Part shown: piece by piece, positions 42,449 to 51,567 of the stretch | Layout: every line of letters starts with the position of its first letter | Position numbering within the stretch: the stretch's first letter is position 1 | Assembly: GCA_031384695.1 (NCBI GenBank) | Contig: JANNAV010000073.1 | Location: 1 to 64,000, forward strand | Source of the DNA: JANNAV01 sp031384695 | GTDB taxonomy: Bacteria; Pseudomonadota; Alphaproteobacteria; Rhodobacterales; Rhodobacteraceae | Reading direction: 5' to 3' | Length of the DNA: 64,000 nt | Program-made: the position numbers and the translations under genes | The notes under the pieces: model-generated | What the model saw: the letters and a program-made list of their open reading frames with translations, nothing else | Database searches by the model: none | Told to the model about the DNA's origin: nothing

Positions 42449-43495
42449 TCAGGCGGTGCCGCGCGGGTTCAGCAAGCGCTTTAGCACCCCCTCGCGGGTG
42501 ATCTGGCCGACGGTCACACCGTCTTCGATCAGGCGCAGAGCGCGGGTGTCGCCGTGCAGTTTCGACATCACGTCGCGGATCGGGGTGTCGATATCCGTGT
42601 CGCCCGAGGTGGGGAAGGTGCCGGGGGTGGGTTCCATCGCATCGCGCGCGGTCAGCACGCCCAACGGGTTCATGTGATTGACAAAATCGGCGACGTATTC
42701 CGACACGGGGTTCGAGAAAATCTCGCGCGCGGTGCCGCATTGCACGATGCGGCCACCTTCCATCAGGGCGATACGGTCGCCCAGTTTGAACGCTTCATCC
42801 AGATCGTGCGACACGAAAACGATGGTGCGCTGCAGCTTGTCCTGAAGTTCCAGCAATTCATCTTGCAGGCGGGCGCGGATCAGGGGATCGAGGGCGGAAA
42901 ACGGCTCGTCCATCAGCAGGATCGGGGCTTCGGTGGCGAAGGCGCGGGCGAGGCCGACGCGCTGTTGCATGCCGCCCGACAACTCGCCCACCTGCCGGTC
43001 AGCCCATTGCGCAAGGCCGACGAGGGCCAGTTGGCGCTCCACCCGCTCACGCCGTTCAGCCTCGGGAACGCCGGCAAATTCGAGGCCGAGGCCGACGTTG
43101 TCGCGCACCGAGCGCCACGGCAGCAGGCCGAATTGCTGAAACACCATGGCGATGTTGGAAAGACGCAGGCGGCGCAGGGTGAGGGGGTCGGCGCGGGTTA
43201 CCGAGGTCATCCTGTCGCCGTCGTTCACCCGGACCTCGCCGCGCACCACCGGGTTGAGGCCGTTGACGGCGCGCAGCAGGGTGGATTTGCCCGAACCGGA
43301 CAGGCCCATCAGCACAAGGATCTCGCCTTGCGCCACCGTGAGCGAGCAGTTGTGCACGCCGAGCACCTGACCGGTGGCACCCTGAATTTCGGCCCGGTGC
43401 TGGCCTTGATCCATCAGGGGCAGGGCAGTGGCGGGGGTTTCGCCGAACACGATGGAAACATTGTCAAATTCGACAGCTGGAAGGGGGGCGTTCAT
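42449..43495 (-). CDS. choV: Choline ABC transporter ATP-binding protein
   Basis: 348 residues. Walker A LMGLSGSGKSTLL (about 63-75), Q-loop FQQFGLLPW, signature ELSGGMQQRVGLARA, Walker B ILLMDEPFSALDP and H-loop VSHDLDEA are seen. A C-terminal part with an incomplete CBS-like segment (residues about 275-348) fits the ProV/ChoV subgroup. The ATG at 43495 overlaps the permease gene by 4 bp; a much longer upstream frame overlaps that gene and is a shadow. Together with choW and choX it imports choline for oxidation by BetA. Confidence 0.93.
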   Translation of the reverse strand: MNAPLPAVEFDNVSIVFGETPATALPLMDQGQHRAEIQGATGQVLGVHNCSLTVAQGEILVLMGLSGSGKSTLLRAVNGLNPVVRGEVRVNDGDRMTSVTRADPLTLRRLRLSNIAMVFQQFGLLPWRSVRDNVGLGLEFAGVPEAERRERVERQLALVGLAQWADRQVGELSGGMQQRVGLARAFATEAPILLMDEPFSALDPLIRARLQDELLELQDKLQRTIVFVSHDLDEAFKLGDRIALMEGGRIVQCGTAREIFSNPVSEYVADFVNHMNPLGVLTARDAMEPTPGTFPTSGDTDIDTPIRDVMSKLHGDTRALRLIEDGVTVGQITREGVLKRLLNPRGTA

Positions 43496-44361
43496 TTGGT
43501 TTTGATCCTCAGCATACGGTCCAGCACGATGGCGACGACGACGATGATGAACCCGGATTCGAACCCGAGTGCGGTGTTGACCGAATTCAGCGCCCGCACC
43601 ACCGGCACGCCAAGCCCGTTTGCGCCGACGAGAGCGGCGATCACCACCATGGACAGCGACTGCATGATGGTCTGGTTGAGCCCGGCCATGATCTGCGGCA
43701 TCGCGAAGGGTAGTTCCACCTTCCACAAGCGCTGCGACGGGGTGGCACCGAAGGCGGTTGCGGCCTCCAGAAGGGCGGTGGGGGTGGTGGAGATGCCGAG
43801 GTGGGTCAGGCGGATCGGCGCGGGCAGCACGAAGATCACGGTGGCGATCAGGCCGGGCACCGGGCCGATGCCGAAAAACACAATGGCCGGGATCAGGTAA
43901 ACGAAGGTGGGCAGGGTTTGCATCAGATCTAGCACCGGCACCATATAGGCGTAAAGTTTCGGGCGGCGGGCGAAGGCGATGCCGAGGGGCACGCCTATCC
44001 CCATGCAGACCACGCAGGCCGACAACACCAGCGTGAGGCTTTCGGTGGTTTCCTCCCAATAGCCTTGGTTGAGGATGAAGAGAAACCCGAGTGCGACCCC
44101 GAAGCAGGTTTTCCACGAGCGTTGCAAGTACCAGGTGAGGCCCACAAAAAGGCCAATCAACACAAGGGGGTGGGGGGCTTGCAGCAGCCACAGGACCGAG
44201 TTGATCAGCCAATCCATCACGGTAGAGATGCTGTCGAACACGCCGCTGAGATTGGCTTTCATCCAGTCGAACACCTGCTTGGCGGATTTACCGATCTGGA
44301 TCTTGATGGATTTGTCGCTCATCAGGTCGATGAAGGTTTCGCTGTCGGTCAGCCAATTCAT
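43492..44361 (-). CDS. choW: Choline ABC transporter permease
   Basis: 289 residues with about seven helices. The binding-protein-dependent permease signature EAATAFGATPSQRLWKVELP, read as the EAA loop, is at residues about 195-215. An N-terminal amphipathic region precedes the helices, as in ProW/ChoW. It follows choX by 59 bp and overlaps choV by 4 bp. Confidence 0.92.
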   Translation of the reverse strand: MNWLTDSETFIDLMSDKSIKIQIGKSAKQVFDWMKANLSGVFDSISTVMDWLINSVLWLLQAPHPLVLIGLFVGLTWYLQRSWKTCFGVALGFLFILNQGYWEETTESLTLVLSACVVCMGIGVPLGIAFARRPKLYAYMVPVLDLMQTLPTFVYLIPAIVFFGIGPVPGLIATVIFVLPAPIRLTHLGISTTPTALLEAATAFGATPSQRLWKVELPFAMPQIMAGLNQTIMQSLSMVVIAALVGANGLGVPVVRALNSVNTALGFESGFIIVVVAIVLDRMLRIKTK

Positions 44362-44420
44362 GGTGCCCCCTTTGCCGTTCGAGACTGGCGGCCCCGGTCT
44401 GTGCCGGGGCCGCGGACCGG

Positions 44421-45347
44421 TTACTTCAGCGCAGTCATCACGGCGGCGGTGGCATCGCCGCCATCTTTGGTGGTGACCCCGGCAAGCCAGGCGGTGACGG
44501 CATCGGGGTTGGCAACCATCCAGGCCTTGGCGGCATCAAGCGAGTCGGTGCCGTTATCAAGGATGGCGGCCATGATCTCGTTTTCCATCGGCAGGGTGAA
44601 CTTCAGGTTGGTCAGCAGCTTGCCTATGTTCGGGCATTCGGCGACGTAGCCTGCGCGCGCATTGGTATAGACGGTGGCGCCGCCGAAGTTCGGGCCGAAG
44701 AAATCGTCGCCGCCCGTCAGGTAGTTGACCGAGAAATTGGCGTTCATCGGGTGGGGGGCCCAGCCAAGGAAGATGATCGGCTCTTTGTCGCCCGCGCGGG
44801 CCACCTCGGCCAGCATGCCCTGCTCGGAGGATTCGACCACTTCGAAATCCTTCAGGCCGAACGCATCTTTTTCCACCATCGACAGGATCAGGCGGTTGCC
44901 GTCATTGCCGGCCTCGATGCCGTAGATCTTGCTTTCCAGCGCCTCGGAGTTCCTGGCGATATCGGCGTAGTCCTTGATACCAAGTGCCGCACCCACGCCG
45001 TTGGTGGCGAGGGTGTATTTGGCACCTTCAAGGTTGACGCCAACCACATCGACGGTTTTCGCATCGCGGTAGGGGGCGAGATCAGCCTCCATCGTGGGCA
45101 TCCAGTTGCCGAGGAACACATCAATATCGCCCTGCGCGAGGCCGGTGTAAGTGACCGGAACAGAAAGCAATTTGATCTCGGATTCGTAGCCGAGCGCGTT
45201 CACGATCAGGCTGGTGGCGGCGGTGATGGCGGTGATATCGGTCCAGCCGACATCGGAGAAGGTGACCTTGTCGCAGCCCGCGGCGTATGCGCCGTTTGCG
45301 AAAGTAAAGGCCAGCGTGGTGGCGAGCAGGGCGGATTTGAGGGTCAT
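44421..45347 (-). CDS. choX: Choline-binding periplasmic protein
   Basis: 308 residues. A Sec signal peptide ends near ANGAYA|AGCDK. VTFSDVGWTDITAITAAT, ALGYESEIKLLSVPVTY and VFLGNWMPTMEADL match ChoX, the choline-specific member of the OpuAC/ProX fold. FLGWAPHPMNANF carries aromatic residues of the ligand cage. GGAG upstream supports the ATG at 45347. It is the first gene of the choXWV transcript, divergent from betI across an operator. Confidence 0.94.
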   Translation of the reverse strand: MTLKSALLATTLAFTFANGAYAAGCDKVTFSDVGWTDITAITAATSLIVNALGYESEIKLLSVPVTYTGLAQGDIDVFLGNWMPTMEADLAPYRDAKTVDVVGVNLEGAKYTLATNGVGAALGIKDYADIARNSEALESKIYGIEAGNDGNRLILSMVEKDAFGLKDFEVVESSEQGMLAEVARAGDKEPIIFLGWAPHPMNANFSVNYLTGGDDFFGPNFGGATVYTNARAGYVAECPNIGKLLTNLKFTLPMENEIMAAILDNGTDSLDAAKAWMVANPDAVTAWLAGVTTKDGGDATAAVMTALK

Positions 45348-45382
45348 GTGAGGGCTCCGGGTTGGTGAGTTGTTTATTCTTG

Positions 45383-45396
45383 ATTGACGAGTCAAT
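45383..45396. promoter_or_regulatory. BetI operator
   Basis: A perfect palindrome ATTGAC-GA-GTCAAT, flanked by TTTATT and AAA, lies centrally between divergent choX and betI. BetI operators in proteobacteria are similar AT-rich palindromes of this kind. It should repress both transcripts in the absence of choline. Confidence 0.72.
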
Positions 45397-45444
45397 AAAC
45401 TTCAAGCTAGCCTCAAAAATCAAGGGTTATTTTTGGGTGGCCGG

Positions 45445-46050
45445 ATGCCGAAGCTTGGGATGGAGCCTATTCGAAAGGCGGCGCTGGTCAAGGCAACTAT
45501 TGTCGAGATCGGCCGGGCGGGGTCTTTGGATGTGACGGTCAGCCAGATTGCCAAGCGGGCGGGGATGTCTTCGGCGCTGGCACATCACTATTTCGGCTCC
45601 AAGGAAGAGATGTTTCTGGCGGCGATGCGCCACATCATGACGCTTTACGGCGCGGAGGTGCGCGGCGCGCTGGCGGCGGTGGACGGGCCGGAGGCACGGT
45701 TGAACGCGGTGCTGCGCGCATCATTTTCGCCTGCGAATTTCCGGCGGGAATCGGTGGGGGCCTGGCTGAATTTCTGGGTGCTCGCCCTTTCGGTGCCCGA
45801 GGCAAAGCGGTTGCTCGCGGTCTATCAGGGGCGGCTGCGCTCGAACCTTTTGCATGCGCTCAGGCCTTTGGCGGGGGCGCGGGCCGGGGCGATTGCGGGC
45901 GGCCTGGGGGCGCTGATCGACGGGCTTTATCTGCGGGAGGCGTTGAAATCGGGGCCACCCGACGGGGTGGGGGCGGTTGCCGCCGCTGCGGCCTATCTCG
46001 CCGGGCAGTTGGGCGAAAACTGGTTGCAGGGCGCGCGGCCTGCGCCCTGA
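45445..46050 (+). CDS. betI: TetR-family repressor of choline genes
   Basis: 201 residues. The start [18 protein letters not shown] and [23 protein letters not shown] are characteristic of BetI. The helical ligand-binding domain includes [14 protein letters not shown]. It senses choline or betaine aldehyde. The ATG at 45445 fits homologues beginning MPK; a TTG at 45433 is less likely. betA follows 43 bp later in the same direction. Confidence 0.92.
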   Translation: MPKLGMEPIRKAALVKATIVEIGRAGSLDVTVSQIAKRAGMSSALAHHYFGSKEEMFLAAMRHIMTLYGAEVRGALAAVDGPEARLNAVLRASFSPANFRRESVGAWLNFWVLALSVPEAKRLLAVYQGRLRSNLLHALRPLAGARAGAIAGGLGALIDGLYLREALKSGPPDGVGAVAAAAAYLAGQLGENWLQGARPAP

Positions 46051-46093
46051 GGGCGGCAATGGAAGGGCCGGGAAACCGGAAAGGGTTCTGGGG

Positions 46094-47743
46094 ATGCAGG
46101 CGGATTTCGTGATTGTGGGGGCGGGCTCGGCGGGGTCGGCGATGGCGTACCGGCTGGGCGAGGCGGGGCAATCGGTGATCGTGATCGAGCATGGCGGCAC
46201 CGATATGGGGCCGTTCATCCAGATGCCGGGGGCGCTGTCCTACCCGATGAACATGCCGCTTTACGACTGGGGGTTTCACACCGAGCCCGAGCCTTATCTG
46301 GGGGGCCGGGTGCTGGCCACGCCGCGCGGCAAGGTGCTTGGCGGCTCATCCTCGATCAACGGCATGGTCTATGTGCGCGGCCATGCAAAGGATTTCGACA
46401 CCTGGGACGCGATGGGGGCCCAAGGCTGGTCTTATGCCGATGTGCTGCCCTATTTCAAGCGGATGGAGAACTGGCACGGCGGCGATGCGTCGGAGTGGCG
46501 CGGCCACGACGGGCCGCTGCACATCACGCGCGGGCCGCGCGACAACCCGCTGTTTGACGCCTTTATCGAGGCGGGGCGGCAGGCGGGCTATCCGGTGACG
46601 GGCGATTACAACGGCGCGGCGCAGGAGGGGTTCGGGCCGATGGAGGCGACGATCTGGAAGGGGCGGCGCTGGTCGGCGGCGAATGCCTATCTGCGGCCCG
46701 CGATGGCGCGCGGCAATGTGACAGTGGTGCGGGGCTTCGCGCGCCGGGTGGTGATCGAGGCGGGGCGTGCGGTGGGGGTTGAGGTGCTGCGCAGCGGCCG
46801 GGTCGAGGTGATACGGGCGGCGCGCGAGGTGGTGATCGCGGCCTCGCCGATCAACACGCCAAAGCTGTTGATGCTGTCGGGGATCGGGGCGGGGGCGCAT
46901 CTGGCCGAGCACGGCGTGCCGGTGGTGGCAGACCGGCCCGGGGTGGGGGCGAATTTGCAGGACCATCTGGAACTCTATCTGCAATTCGCCGCCAGCCAGC
47001 CGATAACGCTCTATAAATATTGGAATATCTGGGGCAAGGCATGGGTTGGCGCGCAGTGGATGCTGACACGCAAGGGCCTGGGTGCTTCGAACCAGTTCGA
47101 AGCTTGCGCCTTTATTCGCAGCAAGGCGGGGGTGGAATATCCCGATATCCAGTATCATTTCCTGCCCATCGCGGTGCGCTATGATGGCAAGATCGCGGCC
47201 AGCGGCCACGGCTTTCAGGCCCATACCGGGCCGATGCGATCGCGGTCGCGGGGGGCGGTGACACTGCGGTCGGCCGATCCGATGGTGCCGCCGAAGATCC
47301 TGTTCAACTATATGCAAGACCCCGAGGACTGGGTGGATTTCCGGCGCTGCATTCGTCTGACGCGCGAGATTTTCGGGCAAGAGGCGTTCAGGCCGTTCGT
47401 CAAGCACGAGATTCAGCCGGGGTCGGCGGTGGAAAGCGACGCCGCCCTCGACGCCTTTATCAGCGAGCATGTGGAAAGCGCCTATCACCCCTGTGGCACC
47501 GCGCGGATGGGGCGGCGCGATGATCCGATGGCGGTGGTGGACCCGGAGTGCCGGGTGATCGGGGTCGAGGCGCTGCGGGTGGCCGACAGCTCGATCTTCC
47601 CGCAGGTGACCAATGGCAACCTGAACGCGCCCTCGATCATGGTGGGCGAGAAGGCCGCCGATCATATTCTGGGGCGGGTGCCGCTGGCGCGCTCCAATCT
47701 GGAGCCGGAACTGAACCGCGAGTGGCGGGTGGCGCAGCGGTAA
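46094..47743 (+). CDS. betA: Choline dehydrogenase
   Basis: 549 residues of the GMC oxidoreductase family. The FAD-binding start [18 protein letters not shown], signature 1 [20 protein letters not shown] and signature 2 [17 protein letters not shown] are present. The catalytic His is in [10 protein letters not shown]. It oxidises choline to betaine aldehyde at the membrane. The usual partner betB (betaine-aldehyde dehydrogenase) is absent here, so it must be encoded elsewhere. The ATG at 46094 matches homologues; longer starts overlap betI. Confidence 0.95.
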   Translation: MQADFVIVGAGSAGSAMAYRLGEAGQSVIVIEHGGTDMGPFIQMPGALSYPMNMPLYDWGFHTEPEPYLGGRVLATPRGKVLGGSSSINGMVYVRGHAKDFDTWDAMGAQGWSYADVLPYFKRMENWHGGDASEWRGHDGPLHITRGPRDNPLFDAFIEAGRQAGYPVTGDYNGAAQEGFGPMEATIWKGRRWSAANAYLRPAMARGNVTVVRGFARRVVIEAGRAVGVEVLRSGRVEVIRAAREVVIAASPINTPKLLMLSGIGAGAHLAEHGVPVVADRPGVGANLQDHLELYLQFAASQPITLYKYWNIWGKAWVGAQWMLTRKGLGASNQFEACAFIRSKAGVEYPDIQYHFLPIAVRYDGKIAASGHGFQAHTGPMRSRSRGAVTLRSADPMVPPKILFNYMQDPEDWVDFRRCIRLTREIFGQEAFRPFVKHEIQPGSAVESDAALDAFISEHVESAYHPCGTARMGRRDDPMAVVDPECRVIGVEALRVADSSIFPQVTNGNLNAPSIMVGEKAADHILGRVPLARSNLEPELNREWRVAQR

Positions 47744-47820
47744 TCTTCCTCCCCCCCCGGCGTTAACGCTTTGTTAAGGAATCGGTTGTGCTGTGCGGGC
47801 TGCCGGGTGATACCGGGGCC

Positions 47821-48498
47821 ATGTTCACACTTCGTTCACTTTTGGCCGGGGCATTGCTGATGCTGGCGGCGTCTGCGGCAGCGGCACCCGAATTGCGCGG
47901 CACCGCCCGGGTGGTGGACGGCGATACCATCGCGCTGGGCGGCGTCAATCTGCGGCTGTTCGGGATCGACGCGCCGGAACGCGGCCAGACCTGCGAGAAA
48001 AACGGTGAAAGCTGGGCCTGCGGTGGGTTTGCGCGTGCCACGCTGGCAAAGCTTGTCGCCGGGCATGAGGTGCGATGCCGTGTGCTGCGCAAGGTCGACA
48101 AGTACCAGCGGCCGGTGGTGATCTGTGCGGTTGCGGGGGAGGATCTGGCACGCGCCATGGTCAAAGCCGGGGCGGCGGTGGCCTATCTGCGCTATTCGGA
48201 CCGTTATGCGGCGGACGAGGCGCAGGCGCGCGCCGCACGCACCGGCATCTGGGCGGGGCGGATGGTGGCACCCGAGGATTACCGCCACCGCGATGCCAGC
48301 GCTGCCCCCGGCCCCGACCCCGGCCCCGGCCCCGGCGCCTGCCGTATCAAAGGCAATATCGGCACATCAGGCCGGATTTTCCACGCTCCCGGCCAACGCG
48401 ACTACACCCGCACCAAAATCAACCCTGCCACAGGTGAAGCGTGGTTTTGCACCAGTGCCGAGGCCAAAACGGCGGGCTTTCGCGCCGCGCTGCGCTGA
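47821..48498 (+). CDS. Secreted thermonuclease-like protein
   Basis: 225 residues. The signal peptide MFTLRSLLAGALLMLAASAA ends near residue 22. The staphylococcal-nuclease fold follows: RVVDGDTIALGG, RLFGIDAPERGQTC, YQRPVVICAVAGEDLARAMV and AYLRYSDRY. After a Pro/Gly linker, residues about 178-225 (CRIKGNIGTSGRIFHAPGQ, RDYTRT) form a second conserved C-terminal module often found with SNase domains. It probably degrades nucleic acid in the periplasm or outside. It is convergent with pccR across 25 bp. Confidence 0.88.
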   Translation: MFTLRSLLAGALLMLAASAAAAPELRGTARVVDGDTIALGGVNLRLFGIDAPERGQTCEKNGESWACGGFARATLAKLVAGHEVRCRVLRKVDKYQRPVVICAVAGEDLARAMVKAGAAVAYLRYSDRYAADEAQARAARTGIWAGRMVAPEDYRHRDASAAPGPDPGPGPGACRIKGNIGTSGRIFHAPGQRDYTRTKINPATGEAWFCTSAEAKTAGFRAALR

Positions 48499-48523
48499 TC
48501 GGCTTTTTCGGCGCTGCGGGCCG

Positions 48524-49921
48524 TCAATCCGCTATTTCATAGGGCAGCACGCCGCGCCGTGCCGGGTCAATCTTCAGCCGCCGCTCCAGGGGGGGCACCG
48601 AGCGTTGGTGGCAATCGCGGCGCTCGCAGATGCGGCAGGAAATGCCGATCGGCTCGAACCGGCCTTTCAGATCAAGGCCATCGGCATAGACGAGGGCTGC
48701 GGCATGGGTGATCTCGCAGCCAAGGCCGATGGCATAGCGGCGCACCGGGGCAAGCCAGGCACCGCCGGGTTTGGAGACATCGCGCGCGAGGCAGAAATAG
48801 CGCACCCCGTCGGGGGTTTCGGCCAGTTGGCGCAGGAAATGGCCCGGCGTCTCGAAGGCGCGGTGCACATTCCACAAGGGGCAGGCACCGCCGAAGCGGG
48901 CGAATTGCAGCCGGGTGGCGGAATGGCGTTTGGTGATGGTGCCGGCCTGATCGACGCGCACAAAGAAGAACGGAATGCCCTTGGCACCGGGGCGTTGCAG
49001 GGTGGACAGCCGGTGCGCCACCTGTTCAATCGAGGCGCCGAACTGGCCTGCGAGGCGTTCCAGATCATGGCGCGTGCTTTGCGCCGCCGCAAGGAAGGTG
49101 CGGTAAGGCATCAGGGCGGCACCGGCAAAGTAGTTGGCAAGGCCGATCTTGGCGATATCGCGGGCAGCACCAGATTGAAAGCGCGCGAGATCAAGCGTGG
49201 CCTCCAGCAGATCATTCTGGGTTTGCAGCGCGATCTGGTAGAGCAGTTGAAACCGCTGGGTCGCGGTGGCGGCCTGGGCTGCAAGCACAAGATGCCGGGT
49301 TTTGGCGTCAAACAGGCGCAGGGCGGAATTGTTGGAAAACTGCACCTCGATGCCCTGTTTGCCAAGCGCCTCGATTGCGAAAACCAGCAAGTCTTTACCG
49401 GGGGTTGCGCCCAATACGTAATGTTCGGCGGCCCGGTCGATGGCATCAAGGTAATTGTCGCAATAGTGAAAGAAGTCGCGCACCTCTTCCCAGGGCGAGG
49501 CGCGAAACGCGGCGTCGTCGCGGCCCAAAGCCTCGTCCAGCGAGGCAAGCCGTTCGTGGCTTTGCCGGTAGGCGCGGTGCAGATCGAGAAAGGCCCGCGC
49601 CAGCGCAGGCGCGTTGGCGGCAGCCAGCCGCAGGTCGGCCAAGGGCGGGGTGGTGCTGGCGAACACCGGATCGGCCAACGCCTCGCGCATGTCCGAGACC
49701 AGACGCTCGCCCTCGCCGGCGCTGATCTCGGTGACGTCAAAACCGAACTCCTGCGCCAGCGCCAAAAGGACCAGCGCCGACACCGGGCGGTGGTTGTTTT
49801 CCATCTGGTTGAGATAGGGCAGCGAGATGCCGAGTTTGGCCGCAAAGCCGCGCTGGGTCAGGGCGAGGCGGGCGCGCAGTTCGCGCAGTTTGGCACCGGC
49901 GTAAAGTTTGGTGGGGGGCAT
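48524..49921 (-). CDS. pccR: Short-chain fatty acyl-CoA regulator PccR (ScfR family)
   Basis: 465 residues. The XRE HTH covers residues about 8-65 (LRELRARLALTQRGFAAKLG). The long ScfR region follows, and a C-terminal cysteine cluster CRICERRDC ends near SVPPLERRLKIDP. This is the regulator known in Rhodobacter sphaeroides to control propionyl-CoA carboxylase through TTTGCAA sites. Matching palindromes lie directly before this gene and before pccB. AAGGACGCAGCC supports ATG 49921. It may self-regulate. Confidence 0.9.
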   Translation of the reverse strand: MPPTKLYAGAKLRELRARLALTQRGFAAKLGISLPYLNQMENNHRPVSALVLLALAQEFGFDVTEISAGEGERLVSDMREALADPVFASTTPPLADLRLAAANAPALARAFLDLHRAYRQSHERLASLDEALGRDDAAFRASPWEEVRDFFHYCDNYLDAIDRAAEHYVLGATPGKDLLVFAIEALGKQGIEVQFSNNSALRLFDAKTRHLVLAAQAATATQRFQLLYQIALQTQNDLLEATLDLARFQSGAARDIAKIGLANYFAGAALMPYRTFLAAAQSTRHDLERLAGQFGASIEQVAHRLSTLQRPGAKGIPFFFVRVDQAGTITKRHSATRLQFARFGGACPLWNVHRAFETPGHFLRQLAETPDGVRYFCLARDVSKPGGAWLAPVRRYAIGLGCEITHAAALVYADGLDLKGRFEPIGISCRICERRDCHQRSVPPLERRLKIDPARRGVLPYEIAD

Positions 49922-49934
49922 GGCTGCGTCCTTG

Positions 49935-49960
49935 TTGCAAAGCCAAGCGTGGCTTTGCAA
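49935..49960. promoter_or_regulatory. PccR-type operator upstream of pccR
   Basis: A perfect inverted repeat TTGCAAAGCCA-AGCG-TGGCTTTGCAA lies 14 bp before the pccR start. Each arm carries the TTTGCAA core known for PccR. This suggests autoregulation. Confidence 0.7.
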
Positions 49961-49970
49961 ACAGGCGTCG

Positions 49971-51179
49971 TCAAGGGGTGAGGCCAAGGCTTTTGGCGCG
50001 GCGGATCACGGCGAGGATCGCGATGACCGAGGCGGCGGAGCAGGTGAGCATCAACAGCACCAGCGGCAGTTCGGAGGATCCGGGGTGCAAAAGCGCGCCT
50101 GCAAGGGCGGCAAGGGCGGCACCGCCGCCGATCATGATGGCACCGCCAAGGCCCGAGGCGGTGCCCGCAAGATCAGGCCTCACCGACAGGATACCGGCGT
50201 TGGCATTGGGCAGCGCCATGCCGTTGCCAAACCCCATCGCCACCGTCAGCCCGAAGAACACCACCGGGCCGGAGAGGCCGGCCAGCGTCAGCAGCATCAG
50301 CACCGTCAGGCCCGCCGTGGTGGCAAGCGTGCCCAGCAGGATCATCCGGTTCATGCCGACGCGCACCGAAAATCGCCCGGCGCAGAAGTTGCCGACAAGA
50401 TAGCCGACGGCGGTAAGCGCGAACAACAGGCCGATGCGCGACGAGGTGAGGCCGAACACCTGATCGCCGACAAAGGGCGCGCCGCCGAGATAGGCGAAAA
50501 AGCAGCCCGAGGAAAAGGCCGCGGTCAGGCTGTAGCCCCAGAACCGGCGCGCGGCGATCAGGGCCGGAAACTGGCGCAACTGATCCTTGAAGCTGCGCCG
50601 GGTGGGGGCGGCGGTTTCGCCAAGATCGGCCCATACGAGGCCAAGGGTGATCAGGCCAAGGCCAAGCAGCAGGGCGAAATTTGCCTGCCAGCCGAACGCC
50701 TCGTCCAGCACGCCGCCGATCACCGGGCCGATCATCGGCACCACCGTCATGCCCATGGTGACATAGCCGATCATCGAGGCGGCCTCGGCATCCGCCACCA
50801 TATCGCGCACCACCGCGCGCGACAGCACCATGCCGGCCGCAATCACCGCCTGTCCCATGCGGAAAAACAGGAAAATGCCGGCATTGGGGGCAAGCAGCGT
50901 GCCGACGGTGGCGATCAGGAACAGGATGAGCGCGCCGAGGATCACCGGGCGGCGGCCATAGCGATCCGAGATCGGCCCGATCAGCAGTTGCAGCACCGCC
51001 GACAGCGCAAGGTAAAGCGCGACCGAAAGCTGCATCAGGGCGTAGGGCGCGTTGAACCACTTGGCCATGCCCGGCAGCGACGGCAGGAAGATGTTCATCG
51101 TCAGCGCCGAGAGGCCCGCGAGCAGGATCAGGGTGATCACTTTGGGGGGGGTGGTGCGGTCGAGGAAACGGGCGTTCAT
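49971..51179 (-). CDS. Bcr/CflA-family multidrug MFS transporter
   Basis: 402 residues with twelve helices. The family start LILLAGLSALTMNIFLPSLP and the motif A variant GPISDRYGRRPVIL are seen; motif C appears as MIGPVIGGVLDEAFGW. It exports drugs or metabolites with proton exchange. It shares strand with pccR, its stop lying 50 bp before the pccR start and next to the operator. It is divergent from pccB across 388 bp. Its link to propionate metabolism is unclear. Confidence 0.9.
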   Translation of the reverse strand: MNARFLDRTTPPKVITLILLAGLSALTMNIFLPSLPGMAKWFNAPYALMQLSVALYLALSAVLQLLIGPISDRYGRRPVILGALILFLIATVGTLLAPNAGIFLFFRMGQAVIAAGMVLSRAVVRDMVADAEAASMIGYVTMGMTVVPMIGPVIGGVLDEAFGWQANFALLLGLGLITLGLVWADLGETAAPTRRSFKDQLRQFPALIAARRFWGYSLTAAFSSGCFFAYLGGAPFVGDQVFGLTSSRIGLLFALTAVGYLVGNFCAGRFSVRVGMNRMILLGTLATTAGLTVLMLLTLAGLSGPVVFFGLTVAMGFGNGMALPNANAGILSVRPDLAGTASGLGGAIMIGGGAALAALAGALLHPGSSELPLVLLMLTCSAASVIAILAVIRRAKSLGLTP

Positions 51180-51242
51180 GGCGCGAGGGCTACGCCTGTG
51201 GGGCTGGGATGTCCAGTCTTGGGCTGGCGGTCTTTTTGGCGG

Positions 51243-51266
51243 GGTGGGGCCTCCGGCGGGGATATT
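51243..51266. repeat. CCTCCGGCGGGGATATT intergenic motif, copy B
   Basis: The block is identical over 24 bases to 38444-38467, followed by a purine-rich AAAGATGAAG. It lies between the divergent MFS gene and pccB, as copy A lies between divergent gabT and dprA. Confidence 0.6.
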
Positions 51267-51420
51267 CGGGCAAAGATGAAGCGGGCGGATCGGGCGTGTC
51301 TGGGGCAGATGAGGTCGCGGACTCCGGGCGGGCTGAGCGCAGGCCCGGAGCCGGTTGCAGGCAGCGGGCCGGTGGTGGAGGGGGGGCCGGTGGTGGAGGG
51401 GGGGGGTAACGGGAGGAATG

Positions 51421-51468
51421 GTTTGCCGATTTGCAATTTGCAGAAAATTTGGTGTGCAAGGTTTGCAT
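51421..51468 (+). promoter_or_regulatory. PccR site cluster upstream of pccB
   Basis: TTTGCAA (51430) and TTTGCAG (51437) stand directly in tandem, with further TTTGC half-sites at 51422 and 51462. Their position about 100-150 bp before the pccB ATG and likeness to known PccR targets point to a PccR-controlled promoter. The upstream part of this 388-bp gap holds copy B of the CCTCCGG motif and a tandem GGGCCGGTGGTGGAGGG pair. Confidence 0.68.
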
Positions 51469-51567
51469 ATTATCGGGAATTGGCTTTTCGCATGCCGCAG
51501 GGCGCTGTATGACGGTGGCAGGATGCCCGCAAAGGGCACGTTTTGGCGGTGCCACGGGGGGCGGGCG

